Below, piece after piece: positions 48,011 to 60,355 of a DNA stretch of 64,000 bases (the stretch's first letter is position 1; each line of letters opens with the position of its first letter). The position numbers were made by a program, and so were the translations under genes. The notes under the pieces were generated by a model, which was not told where the DNA came from, ran no database searches, and saw only the letters and a list, made by a program, of their open reading frames with translations. Source of the DNA: Dipteronia dyeriana (taxonomy: Eukaryota > Streptophyta > Magnoliopsida > Sapindales > Sapindaceae); contig CM065295.1 of the NCBI GenBank assembly GCA_032871835.1, positions 64,787,687 through 64,851,686 of the forward strand, written 5' to 3'.

Positions 48011-49900
48011 ATGGAGATGGCTGTTGCTGCCTTTAGAGGACTCCTTAACAGCGAGCATTGTGGGGATAAGAGAATGGAAAGAAAACCTTCTGGAAAGAGG
48101 CGTGTATTTGTTCAGACAGAGACAGGATGTGTTTTGGCTATGGAGTTAGATAGGAGTGACAATGCCCATACTGTGAAAAGAAAATTACAGCTTGCCCTTG
48201 ATATCCCAACTGAGGAGAGGTCATTGATTTATGGTGATACAGTGTTTAAGAATGATCTCAGCTCTGTTAGAAATGATTCCCCACTTCTTCTCACAAGGAA
48301 TTTTATGCACAGAAGTTCATCTACCCCGTGTCTCTCACCTACTGGCAAGGACCTTCAACCAAGAGATCAAAGTGGTCCGATTGAGATATTAGGATACTCA
48401 AGTCACTTTTCCAGAACAAAACAGCTGGTGAAGGAAATTGTCAAGGCAATGAAGAATGGGGTTGATCCGATTCCTGTTCGTAGTGGGCTTGGTGGTGCCT
48501 ACTATTTTAGAAATTGCCAAGGAGAAAATGTTGCTATTGTGAAGCCGACAGATGAGGAACCTTATGCTCCAAATAATCCGAAAGGTTTTGTAGGCAAGGC
48601 GCTTGGGCAACCAGGCCTAAAGCGTTCAGTACGTGTTGGGGAGACTGGATTCAGGGAAGTAGCAGCTTACCTGCTTGACTATGATCATTTGGCCGATGTG
48701 CCTTGCACTGCACTTGTGAAGGTCACACACACAATTTTCAACATCAATGACGGGGTGAATGGAAACAAGAATCAAGAGAGGAAGCAGGTCAGCAAGATTG
48801 CATCGTTGCAGCAGTTCATACCTCACGATTTTGATGCCAGTGACCATGGGACTTCAAGCTTTCCGGTTTCTGCTGTACACAGGATAGGGATTTTAGATAT
48901 TCGGATTTTAAACACGGATAGACATGCTGGAAACCTTTTGGTGAGGAAGTTTGATGGGACTGGGAGTTTTGGTCAAGTGGAGCTTGTACCCATTGATCAT
49001 GGTCTTTGCCTTCCAGAAAACTTGGAGGACCCATACTTTGAGTGGATTCATTGGCCACAAGCATCAATTCCTTTCTCAGAGGATGAGCTCGATTATATAA
49101 ATCATCTTGATCCATTTCGGGATTCTGAAATGCTTAGATTGGAGCTGCCCATGATTCGAGAAGCATGTCTCAGGGTTTTAATTCTTTGCACTATTTTCCT
49201 GAAGGAGGCAGCAGCTTTTGGTCTATGTCTTGCTGAAATTGGTGAGATGATGAGCAGGGAATTTCGAGGCCATGAGGAGGAACCAAGTGAGCTTGAGTTG
49301 ATATGCATCGAGGCAAGGAGACTGTTAGGGGAGAGCAAAAGGCTATGTAATGATGTGAAAGAAGGAGACACTCTGGAATTTCAGTTCAGCATTGACTATG
49401 GAGAACAGGAGTTTGATTCAACTTTTGGCATGGAAGAGAAATTGGCAACCAAAAGTTTTAATTGTTCAAGAGCTGAAAATGGCCGAGATTCACTTTTTAG
49501 GGTAGACGAGATTACGGAGGAGGAGGAGGAGGAGGTTGAGAGTGAAGGAAATGTCATATCTGTAAGGGTAGATGAATCTGGTGATTCTGTGAGGTACAGG
49601 TCTCCATCTTTTTCCAGGATGCCTATATTGCTAAAAAATATGAGCATTAGTGAGAGAAGTTGGCAACATGAAGGTAGAATGAAGAAAACTGGATATTTGG
49701 GTGGAGCATCGTCTGGAAACAGGAGTGTGAAGGAGCAGGTGCCTGCAAGCACTAGTTTTGTGAAGCTGGGTGATATGAAGGAAGAGGAGTGGATGCAATA
49801 CCTTGATCATTTTCAGAAGTTGTTGTATCGAGCGTTTATGAATTGTAAATCAGGGAGTTTAGGTCAGAAACAGAGGCTTGGAACTTCATGCCGGTTTTGA
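48011..49900 (+). CDS. PI4KG: Phosphatidylinositol 4-kinase gamma (type II, UBL-containing), single exon, 629 aa
   Basis: Type II PI4-kinase of the plant gamma family; members carry ubiquitin-like domains and several act chiefly as protein kinases (UbDKs) on proteasome-linked partners, so lipid kinase activity here is not assured. RRVFVQTETGCVLAMELDRS (30-49) through about 97 is a ubiquitin-like domain. The PI3/4K-type catalytic region spans about 155-410: GGAYYF loop (161-166), ATP-binding K178 in AIVKPTDEEP, catalytic LNTDRHAGN (300-308, D303, N308) and metal-binding IDHG (328-331). The C-terminal third has an acidic EEEEEEVE run and a serine-rich segment. An in-frame ATG at residue 3 or 22 could also serve. 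A very close match to Arabidopsis gamma 5/7-like proteins as I recall them. Intronless CDS is normal for the family. It converges on the receptor kinase gene at 51.8 kb. Confidence 0.95.
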   Translation: MEMAVAAFRGLLNSEHCGDKRMERKPSGKRRVFVQTETGCVLAMELDRSDNAHTVKRKLQLALDIPTEERSLIYGDTVFKNDLSSVRNDSPLLLTRNFMHRSSSTPCLSPTGKDLQPRDQSGPIEILGYSSHFSRTKQLVKEIVKAMKNGVDPIPVRSGLGGAYYFRNCQGENVAIVKPTDEEPYAPNNPKGFVGKALGQPGLKRSVRVGETGFREVAAYLLDYDHLADVPCTALVKVTHTIFNINDGVNGNKNQERKQVSKIASLQQFIPHDFDASDHGTSSFPVSAVHRIGILDIRILNTDRHAGNLLVRKFDGTGSFGQVELVPIDHGLCLPENLEDPYFEWIHWPQASIPFSEDELDYINHLDPFRDSEMLRLELPMIREACLRVLILCTIFLKEAAAFGLCLAEIGEMMSREFRGHEEEPSELELICIEARRLLGESKRLCNDVKEGDTLEFQFSIDYGEQEFDSTFGMEEKLATKSFNCSRAENGRDSLFRVDEITEEEEEEVESEGNVISVRVDESGDSVRYRSPSFSRMPILLKNMSISERSWQHEGRMKKTGYLGGASSGNRSVKEQVPASTSFVKLGDMKEEEWMQYLDHFQKLLYRAFMNCKSGSLGQKQRLGTSCRF

Positions 49901-50965
49901 GAAGTCAATGCTGGAGATTATATGCAGTAACCGTCATTGAAGAGAAGGGTTTAATTTCCGAATACATGACTAGTTCATCAGCTGTTGGTGGTGCTATATG
50001 GTGTTTAATACTGTGTGTGTTGCTTTTTTTCATTTCATAATTTTCTTCTATTTCTTTTATTAAAGTAAAGAGTGAGTATATGCAAACTTGTGTGTTTGGT
50101 GATGCAAACAATTTAGGCTTGTTTGAGTTGCATTACATGTTGACAAGCCAAATGCTGTCATATATAAAGACTATAGTATGGCTGCATTTTCTGTTACTTT
50201 GTTTTAAGCTAATTGAAGAATGAAAATAAATTAATATGCTTGTTTGTATACATGTATGTACCTACGTATGTTTCTTTGTGGTTGGCAGTTGGTTCTCAGA
50301 ATGCTTTAGTGCTCAAGTGCTTTGTCTCATGCGCTTCTTGGTATCATTTTTATTTATCAAGAGAATAAATTTTAAATATAAGGTAATTCTGCATAAAACA
50401 ATCATTCTTATCCTCACAATAAAAAAAAAACACAGATATTTCTGGTTTCTAACATAGATTGATTAAAAGTCAATTAATTGACTGTCTAGTCATCTCCAAT
50501 AAAATATGGTGGTCAAAGAAAATATGGTGGTCAAACTTGTATAGAAACGTCTATTTATTCTTCATCCAAGCGGTGGGAGATGGTACCAACAGTTTGGAAG
50601 GGTTTGTCTACCGTCTAGAAAAACTTTTTTAGTTTAAAAAACTCTTATTAAAAAAATATTGCATCGTTTGGTTGTCATCTAATAGAGCTTTTAGATGGTT
50701 AAAAAAACTGTTTTACGTCTACTTGGAGAAGCTTAAATTTTAAGTTTTTCCAAGTAGATCTTTTTGACATTTTTTAATAACACTAAAATGTCTAATATAA
50801 CCTTATCATTTAAAATAAATTTTGAATATTTTGGTAATCTTAACATTTAAAAAAGTTTTTTCTAATTGACAAACAAACGATCAACATCTTCCTATTAAAA
50901 TCTATATTTGTAAAATATCTACTTTAAAAGATCTACCCGAAAAGGCTCTCCCAAACGGAGCCTAA
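49901..50965. other. 3' UTR of the PI4K gene, then repeat-like sequence
   Basis: Poly(A)-signal-like AATAAA words near 50,222 follow the stop. 50,500-50,962 contains TTTAGATGG/CCATCTAAA-type words and a right end (AAACGGAGCC) suggesting another decayed TIR element; left end uncertain (about 50,660). Confidence 0.35.
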
Positions 50966-51412
50966 GTACATCTCCAACCAACACACTATCCCCATAAAAA
51001 ATATCAAAAAATCATCTCCAATCAACACACCATCCACACCAAATATAATTGATGAAGCTACGGTGTCCAACATTACTACACTAAACATCACTTTATTTTT
51101 TTTTTCTATTACATATCACATCAATGTTTATATATATTATATATATTATTATATTAATATCTATTCCTCATTGAAATCTTCAAAATGATACAAATATTGA
51201 TATACAAATTTAATTTATTAAATTTAATTATTAATTCATACATTTGAAAATACATATTAATAAATATGTATCGGAAGAATATTCTTTAAAGATGTTCTTT
51301 TGATATAAAATTTGGTATGAATACATTGGAATGGAAAAAAAATTAGTGTAAGAAAAATTATCTTTTTATAATAAATTGGTGTAATATTTGGTGCATTGTA
51401 TTGGAGATGCTC
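50966..51412. mobile_element. Tourist-like MITE (PIF/Harbinger type), TAA duplication
   Basis: The left end is GTACATCTCCAACCAACACA and the reverse complement of the right end is GAGCATCTCCAATACAATGC. TAA flanks both sides (50963-50965 and 51413-51415). 447 bp, AT-rich, non-coding. GAGCATCTCCAA-type ends are common among plant Tourist MITEs. Confidence 0.7.
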
Positions 51413-51790
51413 TAAACAATAATCTTACCATTGCATACAAAAAATAAACAATTCAATTTACAGCTTAATATATCCACAATCTATATATATGGTAAGTATA
51501 GCTGGGCTATTTATATTTATATCTATATATATATAAAACAATGGCTGGGCTCTTTTGTACTAACTCGCAGTCTGTACATAACTAGACATTTCTCATTTGA
51601 AGTGTTTACATATATTAACCTGCATTTAACTCTTTTGATTTTTCTGAAGCATACTGGATTGGTAGAGAAAGTAGTTAAAACTTAAACCCTAAAGCAAGAT
51701 CAAACTCAATCCCTGAAGCGAAAACATGAAAAAATATGACAAAAAAAATCCTTTTCGCCATCTGGTCACTTTCCTTCATGCCTCTTCATT

Positions 51791-54700
51791 TTATCCACCC
51801 AACTTACTCAACTCAATCTGTTGATCTTCTATCCGGCTCATCACTCGTGAAAAATCCCCGTCTGCAAAGGACATCGTGTCTTCCTTAGCAGGGCGTCTCT
51901 GTTTTATCTTCAATATAGCCTGTGTAACTTCTCCGATTGAAGGGCGTTTTCTCAGTGATTTGTGCAAGCATTTGTGACCAATTCTAGCTAACTCCCTCAC
52001 TTCTTCAATGTTGCATGCTCCAACAAGTTGGTTATCAAGTATTTCATCCACACCATCAGGACTCATACCAGCCTTCAAAGGATTTAAGAAAAGAATGTAA
52101 ATTATTAAAAACAGCAACCAGGTTTTATAAAAGGAAAATATTTTACTGCATTTGGAAAAATACTTACAAGATCAACGTATTCCATCAAGTTCTGTTGTGG
52201 GTGGATGGCAGTTATGAGCTCAAAGATGATTATACCAAAACTGTAGATGTCACTCTTCATTGTCAACTTGTTCGTTGACATGTATGCAGGGTCCATGTAT
52301 CCATATGTACCTTTTAGGCAAGACTTGCGACCATCAAAGACCTCTTCTTTTGACAGCCCAAAATCTGCAACCTGTTATATGACAGTCAATGAAGATCAAT
52401 CATATACAAACATGATTAAAGGGAGTCATTCCCTCTCTTTCATTCAATTCAGGATCTTGGCCAAATCAAAGAACAGTTCAAATGTAATAACATGTATATT
52501 TAATCGCATCTTTAGATAAATCTCAGTTAAATTTCTAACAAACGGAACAGAACGTATGACTCAGTGTGGCAACTCACCTTAGCTCTCATAGAGTGGTCCA
52601 ACAATATATTAGCAGACTTTAAATCACGATGTATAACAGGTGGGACTGCCTGTTCCAAGAATCATGTAACAAAGAATTAGATGAATATAGTATTATGACA
52701 AGGAACAAGGCAGCTTATCATTTAACATACCCCTTCATGAAGATACTCAATACCATGTGATATATCAAGAGATATTTGAAGCCTTTCTTCCCAACCCAAA
52801 ATGTGTCCTTCACCTGAGTAAATGTACAACAGTTAACAAAAGTTTCAAATAATGGGTAATTAAAGTGCAACATTATCTCTTGAGATATGGGCATGCTAAT
52901 GCAAGGCGAATCTGGGAACACGTTTCCAAGTGCATTCTCATCAGATATACATCAGTTAATCTGCATACCACAACCACCGATCAAATAGATGTTTTTAATT
53001 CTTAGAGTGCTTAAATTCTGTTGTGGAGTCTTTTCCTATAAGTTTAAGCTTTTGGGTCTAATGGTTACTAACATGGTATTAGAGCATTGTTATACCAAGG
53101 AGTCTTTGGATTCGAGTCCCCCAAATGATTGGATTTGTGTTTGTTTTAGAATTTGTTCTGGGTTTGAATATGTTTGGGCTTGAGCCAAATGGCAAACCGG
53201 TTGGTCTTTGAAGGCGAGAGAGTGTGTTACGGTGCTTAAATACTATTGTTTGGTTGTGTTACGGTGCTTAATTACTATTGTTTGGTTCTTTTTTATCGGC
53301 TTAAGCTTATAGGTCCTGCGGGTATTAAAATTAATTATGTTTGTTATAGGAGTTTTCGTCTGTGATAAATATGTCAGACGAGTTTTCGTCTGTGATAAAT
53401 ATGTCAGACAACCATATTAAGTTGGCTACAACATTGCATTTTCCTGACAGTCAACATAACTCCAAATGTATTGATCAAATCTTGAAATGACATAATTAAC
53501 GTACAACTACAAGTGATCTAGAGAACTATGCCATTACATCATGTTAGAAGGCATACTATGTAGAATTGGAAGTCACATAACCAAAAAGAAATAATGGTAG
53601 TCTTATTTTTTTTTATGGAAACAATAAATTTCAGCAAAGCCGTATCATTTATAGCTTTTTTATGTAGAGGTATATTTCACGTGAATTTCGGAATCTCCAA
53701 CCAAGTAGTTACTATGAGGAATAGCAATTCTAATATAAATAGAGGCTTCTGAACTTACTATATAGAAGGTTTGCCAAACTCCCGTTACTCATGAACTCAT
53801 AAATTAGCATGTGCTGTCCTTTATCTACACAATATCCTATCAAATTCACAAGATTCCTATGATGCAACCTTCCTAGAAGGCTCACCTGCAAAAATACCGG
53901 ACCATATAATGGATGGAAAAAAAAAATAGATGGCCCAAACACAAAAATAGCAAGTTTATAATGTAATTTAAAATCATTACACGAACCAACTGGTATAACT
54001 GGCAAGGTTTGGGATTTCTCCAAAATGATTTCTTTTTTCTAATAATAATAATAAAACAAAATTGGAGAGATACATTTTTCTCCTCCTAAATCTCATGGAT
54101 CATGCTTGAAATCAACTCCTTTACAGAATAAACTGAAATGATCTTTGCCAATAATTAAGTTCAATAGTCCTCAAGAGTGAAGAATCAAACCTTCTATGCC
54201 AACATTAACAAATCACAATGCTTGGTCCTTTCAGGCGACGGCTTGTTAGATTATAGATTAAAAATTTATTCCTAAAAGTAACTAATAAGTCCTAAAAAAT
54301 GTAAAGGCAAGAAAGCAAATAATATCCCAGCAAATCGTCAGTACAAAAGACAGAAGTCTGCATGGTTGAAATATGCTACATCATATATTAATAAGCATGT
54401 TTACTCTTGGCAGTTTCACAAAAAAAAAAAAAAAGCATGCTTACTCTCAGATTACTTTTAGTGAGGAAAAATAAAACTTCACTCTACAAAAAAAGTTGTT
54501 AATGCAGTTCTTACCTCCGTTTGAAACTCTCTCTCTCCCTGGCTAGAATCAGAAGCAAGCACCTTTACAGCTGCTACTCCTCCTGTTGGCATTGTAGCTT
54601 TATATACTGGACCAAAAGATCCTTGTCCCAATATAGAAGTGAAATTTTGTGTAGCTTTTTGGATATCCCTGAAAGAATAGTTGGGACAAACTATACATCA

Positions 54701-56270
54701 TATAGTATAAGAATCCATTTCCATAATATATTACAAACTTCAAAGATCTACATGTACGGAGCATTCAGCTCTGCACAGATATGTGGTATGTTGTGCCCAA
54801 GAACTTTGTTTATTGGTTGAATAACTCCTGCAGACCTCAAAGTCTTTTGTTATCAGTATTGAAAGAAATAGGACAAGAAACAAAGTGTAAAAAAAATATT
54901 GATTTTTTCAAAACCAAACACATGAATTTGCCCTTGCCTCACAGTCTAACAATTTTGAAGCTGATGTTTTCAATTTGTCCACAAATGATAAAAAATTCTA
55001 GTGTGCATTGCCCCCAACACATCAGCAATTATACTACGTTGACAAGAATAGCAGTTCCTTTTTCCAACTTTTGTGAGTTTATAAAACTTTCTGACTGTTT
55101 AAGGTAGCCATTCTTGTAACCTTGTTGCACAAAGAAGAATGTAGTTTAGTTGGTAAAGTCACTTATCGCATTTAGTAAACTGGGATCAAATCCATAGATA
55201 CAACACTTCCATTGTAGTGCATAGGTTCAATTGCCCTCTAATGGACCAAAACAAGAAAAATAAAAAACAAGTGAAAGCTACATTTTTTCTAATTTTTTTA
55301 AAGAAAAAATTGGAATTGTAATGAGGGAAAGTAGATACAAAGGTTAACAAGGTACCCACAAAATATATATTGAAGAAAACAACTGAAGGCTAGCATCAGC
55401 TGAGAAATAAGAACTATTAAAGAAATGTTGAGCATTCAGCAAAACCAAAATGCTATACCAAAAAGCAATTGATTCCAGTTAAGGTCATAGAGAGACAATA
55501 CGAAGATCAACTGTGAGCCGAGGTGGTGAAGACTGACATGTTGACCAATGATTGAGTCGAGCTGATCTTAAAAATTATGACATAAGGGTATTTTAAGTTT
55601 TGTTGATTTTGTGTTCTTACAATGTAACTTTCTTTTATACCCTTATTCCTATACAAGGAAACTTAGAACACAAATTTAAAAGTAACAAACAGATAGTAAG
55701 GGAATAAGAAAGTTAAAATTCTCCTTTCATGAGTTTCATCCATGGAAGGATAAGATTAGCAAGACATATCCATACAAGCCCATTTATATATCTACCAAAA
55801 ATTTGAGTAATAAGCAAATATAGATTTTTTCTTTGCTAAAAAAGCAAATATAGAATTATAGATAAAGAAACTTTTAACATGATATAGCTTCGATACACCA
55901 CAGAAAGATAATCAAGCTTGTCAACAATTTAGAAATTGACTTACTTGTATGGATATCTAGGTATGCCAGATGCAGAAGCAAACCGATCTTTATTGTTATT
56001 AGCCCACCAAGAAACCTGAGAACTTTTCTGAGGGTATTCTGATCCCTTAACAGGTATAGAATTTGAAAGAGATGCGCTGAACTCCGTGCTTGTACCAAAG
56101 CCATTTATGCGTACAGGAAGAGTAGGAACACTTCGGTCATTTGCACACCGCTGAAGATAAACATGCTTTTTGTACCACCTAATGCCGAAAAATGCAAGGA
56201 CAGCTAACAAGATGCCAAGGGCCAGACCAACACAGATGCCAATAACAACCAAATCACCTTTATGAACCAT
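51791..56270 (-). CDS. CRLK-like: Receptor-like Ser/Thr kinase, CRLK1/2-like, 7 exons, 415 aa
   Basis: Plasma-membrane kinase resembling Arabidopsis calcium/calmodulin-regulated receptor-like kinases, which act in cold signalling; that role is inferred. Exons 5'-3': 56270-55945, 54668-54515, 53885-53759, 52813-52731, 52649-52578, 52371-52168, 52072-51791, all GT-AG, 416 codons with stop. Residues 7-31 are a single membrane span with almost no ectodomain. Kinase about 108-385: GQGSFG (123-128), catalytic K144 (AAVKVL), HRDLKSAN (237-244), DFG (257-259) and MDPAYM in the P+1 region, so an RD kinase with all key residues. The C-tail is short (about 30 residues). A leader exon with donor at 57,316 (GATAAG|GTACAT) makes a leader intron likely. 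Introns 1 and 3 are over 1 kb or nearly so and carry repeats. No damage seen. Calmodulin binding cannot be read from sequence alone. Confidence 0.92.
52985..53440. repeat. Repeat-derived sequence in a kinase-gene intron, with two short tandem duplications
   Basis: GGTTACTAACATGGTATTAG and GGATTCGAGTCCCCC recall tRNA-derived or primer-site sequences of plant retroelements (SINE or TRIM-like), but no full element is visible. Within it a 32-bp unit is tandemly doubled at 53,224-53,287 and a 30-bp unit at 53,350-53,409. Confidence 0.4.
55130..55260 (+). repeat. Possible tRNA-derived (SINE-like) fragment
   Basis: GTAGTTTAGTTGGTAAAGTC resembles an A-box region, and GGGATCAAATCC about 40 bp later resembles a B-box. 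It is in the first coding intron of the kinase gene. No tail or duplication was found, so this is weak. Confidence 0.25.
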
Positions 56271-57667
56271 TCTGTGGTCTCTTTTGGAATTCAGGCAATG
56301 AGATCATCTTGCAGTAAAAAGTGCTCCAGGATTCTTGTTCAGGGCTGAACAAGAGTGTTATGTAAACTTAGAAAACCTCTTTCCATGGATCAAAGCACAT
56401 GACAGATCAAGATATGAAGTAGAAAGTTGAGCTCAAGTGAAAAATATAATAATGTTTCCTTTCATAGGAACATAACTCAATAGTTTGAAACATAGAGCAG
56501 ACATTATAATGCTTCAGATTGTTATAAGAATTTCAAAAGAACATGTCTCTCTATGGTATGAAAATGACGGTATAGTATGACCTCTTTGACCCAAGTGCGA
56601 TACTGTAGATGCAGAACCGCAGAGGCTACAAACTTGAAACAGAAAATATCAATTGAATCATCTAAAACTTCTTATGATTATTCTTGTTTCTAGTTAAACT
56701 CATATATAGCTAGCATAACCAAGAGACCGGGACGGGTCATAAAGGTGGGATCAGTTTGAAATGATATCTTCTAGATCATAAATGATTGATTGCACACGCT
56801 CCTTCCCTTAACAGCCTTCCTAATACTATTTACTCTTGTTCATCTCTCAAAAGTAAAAGGGCATAAAAGCTACCGGTGTCTAGTTTTCATAGTTTAGAAT
56901 ACAAAGTGTATAACCATTAACCACAATTGAAATTTCACAATACATGGATCAGGCTTTTAGGGAACAGAATGGAAAGCAAAATTCAACTAAAGAACTCCTT
57001 TGCATTCGAATGACTTGCTAATATGTTTCTCAAAATGTTTAATTCATCTCATATTATATACCCTTCCAATGCCAGGTTTTTATAATTCTTTGTATGCAGA
57101 TGTCACTATTTGATCATATACATTTTCATTCATACTGAAAATCAATGATTAAACACACATATCCAGATAAACTATCCAACTTTTCAACAGCATAAAACCC
57201 CATTTATATAGTCTCATAATCTTATCATCAAACAACTACAATCTCCAACAGCACCACAGAAAGCCAAAATAATAGAATCAAACAAAAAAAAAAAACTGAG
57301 AAACCCATCATGTACCTTATCAGCAGAAAAACCCAGAGAGAGAAGAGGATCAGTCACTGTGTTATTGTATGCACATCCATCCAGACAAGGTCCATTGACT
57401 TGGTTCGCAGAAAGGGTCTGAGTTGGAGGCTGAAATAAAGTTGCTAAGACTTAAGACTTGACAAAAATTGGGTGGTCTTTTTTTTTTTTGGCACAAAAGT
57501 AGATGCAAAACCGCAGTACTACAGAGCAGCTCTTAGACGTATCCGCCCGCCACTTGAATAATTATGTATTGTGCTGCTTTGCTCTTTGTTTTTACCCATT
57601 GATTTTGGGTACTAGGAATTGTCAAGTTTTATGGTAATTTTCATATGTAAAGTTGAAAATAATATAC
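56271..57667 (-). promoter_or_regulatory. Leader, leader intron and promoter region of the CRLK-like gene
   Basis: The segment between the start codon and the probable leader exon (donor at 57,316) reads as intron. The promoter should lie right of about 57,480. The repeat-rich foldback element begins at 57,677, so the proximal promoter is only about 200 bp of unique sequence. Confidence 0.35.
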
Positions 57668-57676
57668 ATTACAAGC

Positions 57677-57736
<60 letters not shown>

Positions 57737-58018
57737 CTCGGTGACCATCAAATTGATAACACACTATCAAAGTGATCACTAGATTAGAAAGTTGTTCTAA
57801 AATGACTATATTTATGAAAAGTGTGATATTAACTGTCATTCCATATATTTTCATTCAATGAGTGATATTTTGGTAAATAAGGGAATATATTAATATATTT
57901 AAGATGTTTTTTAGAAATCAATTTTTTATTTTATTTTTTAAAACGAATAATTATATTTAGCGTGTGTATATACGTATAACATATTTAGAGTGTGTATATA
58001 CGTATAATATATATCAAG

Positions 58019-58049
<31 letters not shown>

Positions 58050-58551
58050 TTTGTGAGAAGATTAATGCTAAAAAATCTAATATAAACCATTTATTTTGTA
58101 TTTTACAACAAATAATTATATTTAGTGCGTATATACGTATAACATATCTCAAATACATACACATACACACACACGTAATATATACACATATACATACATA
58201 TATATATATATATACACACACTAAATATAATTATTGATTTCAAAAAACAAACGAAAAATTGATTTCCAAAAAAACATCTAAAATAAATTAATGTCATCCC
58301 CTTATTTACCAAAATGCTACTCATTGAAAAAATTGATTTCTAAAAAAAAACATCTAAAATGAATTATTGTAATCCTCTTATTTACTAAAATGTCAATCAT
58401 TGGATGAAATTGGATGGAATGCTATTGGTGTCACAAAGTTCACTAAAAATGGTCATTTTAGAACAACTTTTCAATATAGCGGTCATTTTGATAGTGTCAT
58501 CAATTTGATGGTCACTGAGGTAATTGTCCATTGTTATTATTATTTTTATGT
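57677..58551. mobile_element. Large foldback element (~330-440 bp arms), 9-bp TSD with one mismatch
   Basis: The left arm GTGACCATCAAATTGATAAC...AAAGTTGTTCTAAAATGACTA...TTTTGGTAAATAAG pairs with the right-arm reverse complement GTGACCATCAAATTGATGAC...AAAAGTTGTTCTAAAATGACC...TTTTAGTAAATAAG. ATTACAAGC (57668-57676) and ATTACAAGT (58552-58560) flank it, fitting a Mutator-type 9-bp duplication. The core (57,990-58,215) is AT plus TACATA repeats. The right arm carries an internal duplication (AAAACATCTAAAAT...TTTACYAAAATG twice). Confidence 0.7.
57679..57736. repeat. (TTA)n microsatellite, about 19 units
   Basis: Uninterrupted trinucleotide at the very edge of the foldback element; its poly-Asn frame is an artefact. 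Confidence 0.95.
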
Positions 58552-58561
58552 ATTACAAGTT

Positions 58562-59100
58562 ATAGTTATTATAATAAGACAGTCGGCATCTGTCAAGATA
58601 AGACAATATATGTACGGGCTCGGATATCAACTCCCATAAATCGGAAGAAAATTTCCTACACATACTTATAAAATACATATGGTGAGACTCGATCCTCTCA
58701 TCACCACTGTAGAAGAGAGATGCACTAGTATCTTTACTGCGAGGTGATGTACTAATATACCGTACAAGTTAAAAAGCATGACTTGTAGCTTTAAAATAAG
58801 TCAACTTAATTATCAAACTATAAAAAATCATTCTCAATATTCTTCTATTTTTTAAGAAAATATTTTCATTTATTTAAATCAAACATTACAAATTTAGACA
58901 TAAAATTATTTAAAAAATTGTGTGAAAACAATTATCATTGTATAAAAGTTTATTCTTAAAAATAGGTTAAGTTGAGAGAATGGGTAAAGGAATTGGTAAT
59001 AAATGATGGCCGGCATGACCCATTAAAAATGTGATAATATTTTAATAAGAAGAAGACCAAAATGAACATAATACTTGCGGCTTGCCCACTTGCAATATAA
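58562..59100. other. Intergenic, no gene recognised
   Basis: AT-rich sequence between two mobile elements. Nothing recognised. Confidence 0.4.
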
Positions 59101-59569
59101 GGGTTCGAAAAATAAATGACACCATTTGAGAGGGATGTTGTACAAATATCATCAGTTTAGTAATGTAAGTTTAAAAGATACCATTTAACGTAAAGAGACG
59201 AGAATACCCCGATAAAATTGAAAAAGAGAGAAAGTTATCGTTTTGTGAGTTTGAGAAAAGCAACAGTGAAAAAGAAACCGACGACAACGAATCGACGATG
59301 AGGAAATCGACAGTGAGGAAATCGACAGGTTATTGACTGGAACGGAGAATACAGTATATTTCGCAGCGATTGACAGAGGTAAGTTTAGTTTGTTTTATTT
59401 ATCGATTTGTTGTTGATAACTTATCATTGCATTTTAGAATTGTTCTGTTGATTGAAATTGTAGATTAGGGTTTACAATGGTTGTGGTTTTGGTTTGAGTT
59501 TGAAATGAGGTTGAATATGTTATGAGGAAGATGGAATTGTGTTATATAGCATTTTTTTTAAATAATAAA

Positions 59570-60355
59570 TCGAGAATATTTCAAGCGAAATCGAGGAAAT
59601 TTTAATGAAAGATTCGAGGAAATTTTTCGTACGATCGAGATAATTTCTCAAAGGATCGAGAACGTTTTAAAAGCATCGAGAATATTTTTAAAGGATTGAG
59701 AAATAGTTTTAAACGATCGAGAATATTTTCCTAACGATCGAAAATGTTTTTCAAAGTGATCGAGCTTTTGTTAAAGGATCGAGAAGATTTTTCAAAGGAT
59801 CGAGAAGATTTTTCAAAGAATCGAGAGGTTTTTCAAAGGATCGAGAGGTTTTTCAAAGGATCGAGACTTTTTTCAATGGATTGAGAATGTTTTAAAACGA
59901 TCGATAATATTTTTGTAACGATCGAGAATATTTTTCAACTGATCGAGAAGATTTATCAAAGAATCGAGAGGTTTTTAAAAGTATCGAGACTATTTTCAAA
60001 GGATCGAGAATTTGTCAAACGATCGAGAATGTTTATAACGATCGAGAATGTTTTTTAAAGGGTCCAGATTTTATAAAATGATCGAGAAGATTTTTCAAAA
60101 AATCGAGAGGTTTTTCAAAGGATCAAGACTATTTTCAAAGGATCGAGAATTTTTTCTAACGATTGAGATTAATTTGAAAGGATCGAGACTATTTGCAAAA
60201 GATCGAGAACTTTTTCAAAGGATCGAGAACCTTTGCAAAGGATCGAGAACCTTTGCAAAGGATCGAGAACCTTTGCAAAGGATCGAGAACTTTTTCAAAG
60301 GATCAAGAATATTTTCAAAGTATCGAGATTTTGTTTCAAACGATCGAGAATATTT
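59570..60355 (+). repeat. GATCGAGA minisatellite, ~20-21-bp period, ~35-40 units, in the first intron
   Basis: Units resemble AAAGGATCGAGAATTTTTTC. The TCGAG core recurs at spacings near 20-21 bp for almost 800 bp, with the most uniform units at 60,190-60,300. Its Lys/Asp/Arg-rich open frame (KDREPLQRIENL and the like) is an artefact. Intron position follows from the donor at 59,379 and acceptor TGATATTGCAG before ATG 60414. Confidence 0.85.

Noticed and set aside
48398..49752. Minus-strand frames of 70-118 aa across the PI4K gene
   Set aside because: Shadow frames of the strongly conserved plus-strand kinase.
55130..55260. tRNA gene
   Set aside because: Only loose A- and B-box-like words; no cloverleaf with acceptor stem could be drawn.
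57669..57854. Poly-Asn frame resembling a prion-like protein
   Set aside because: Trinucleotide (TTA)n repeat at a foldback element edge.
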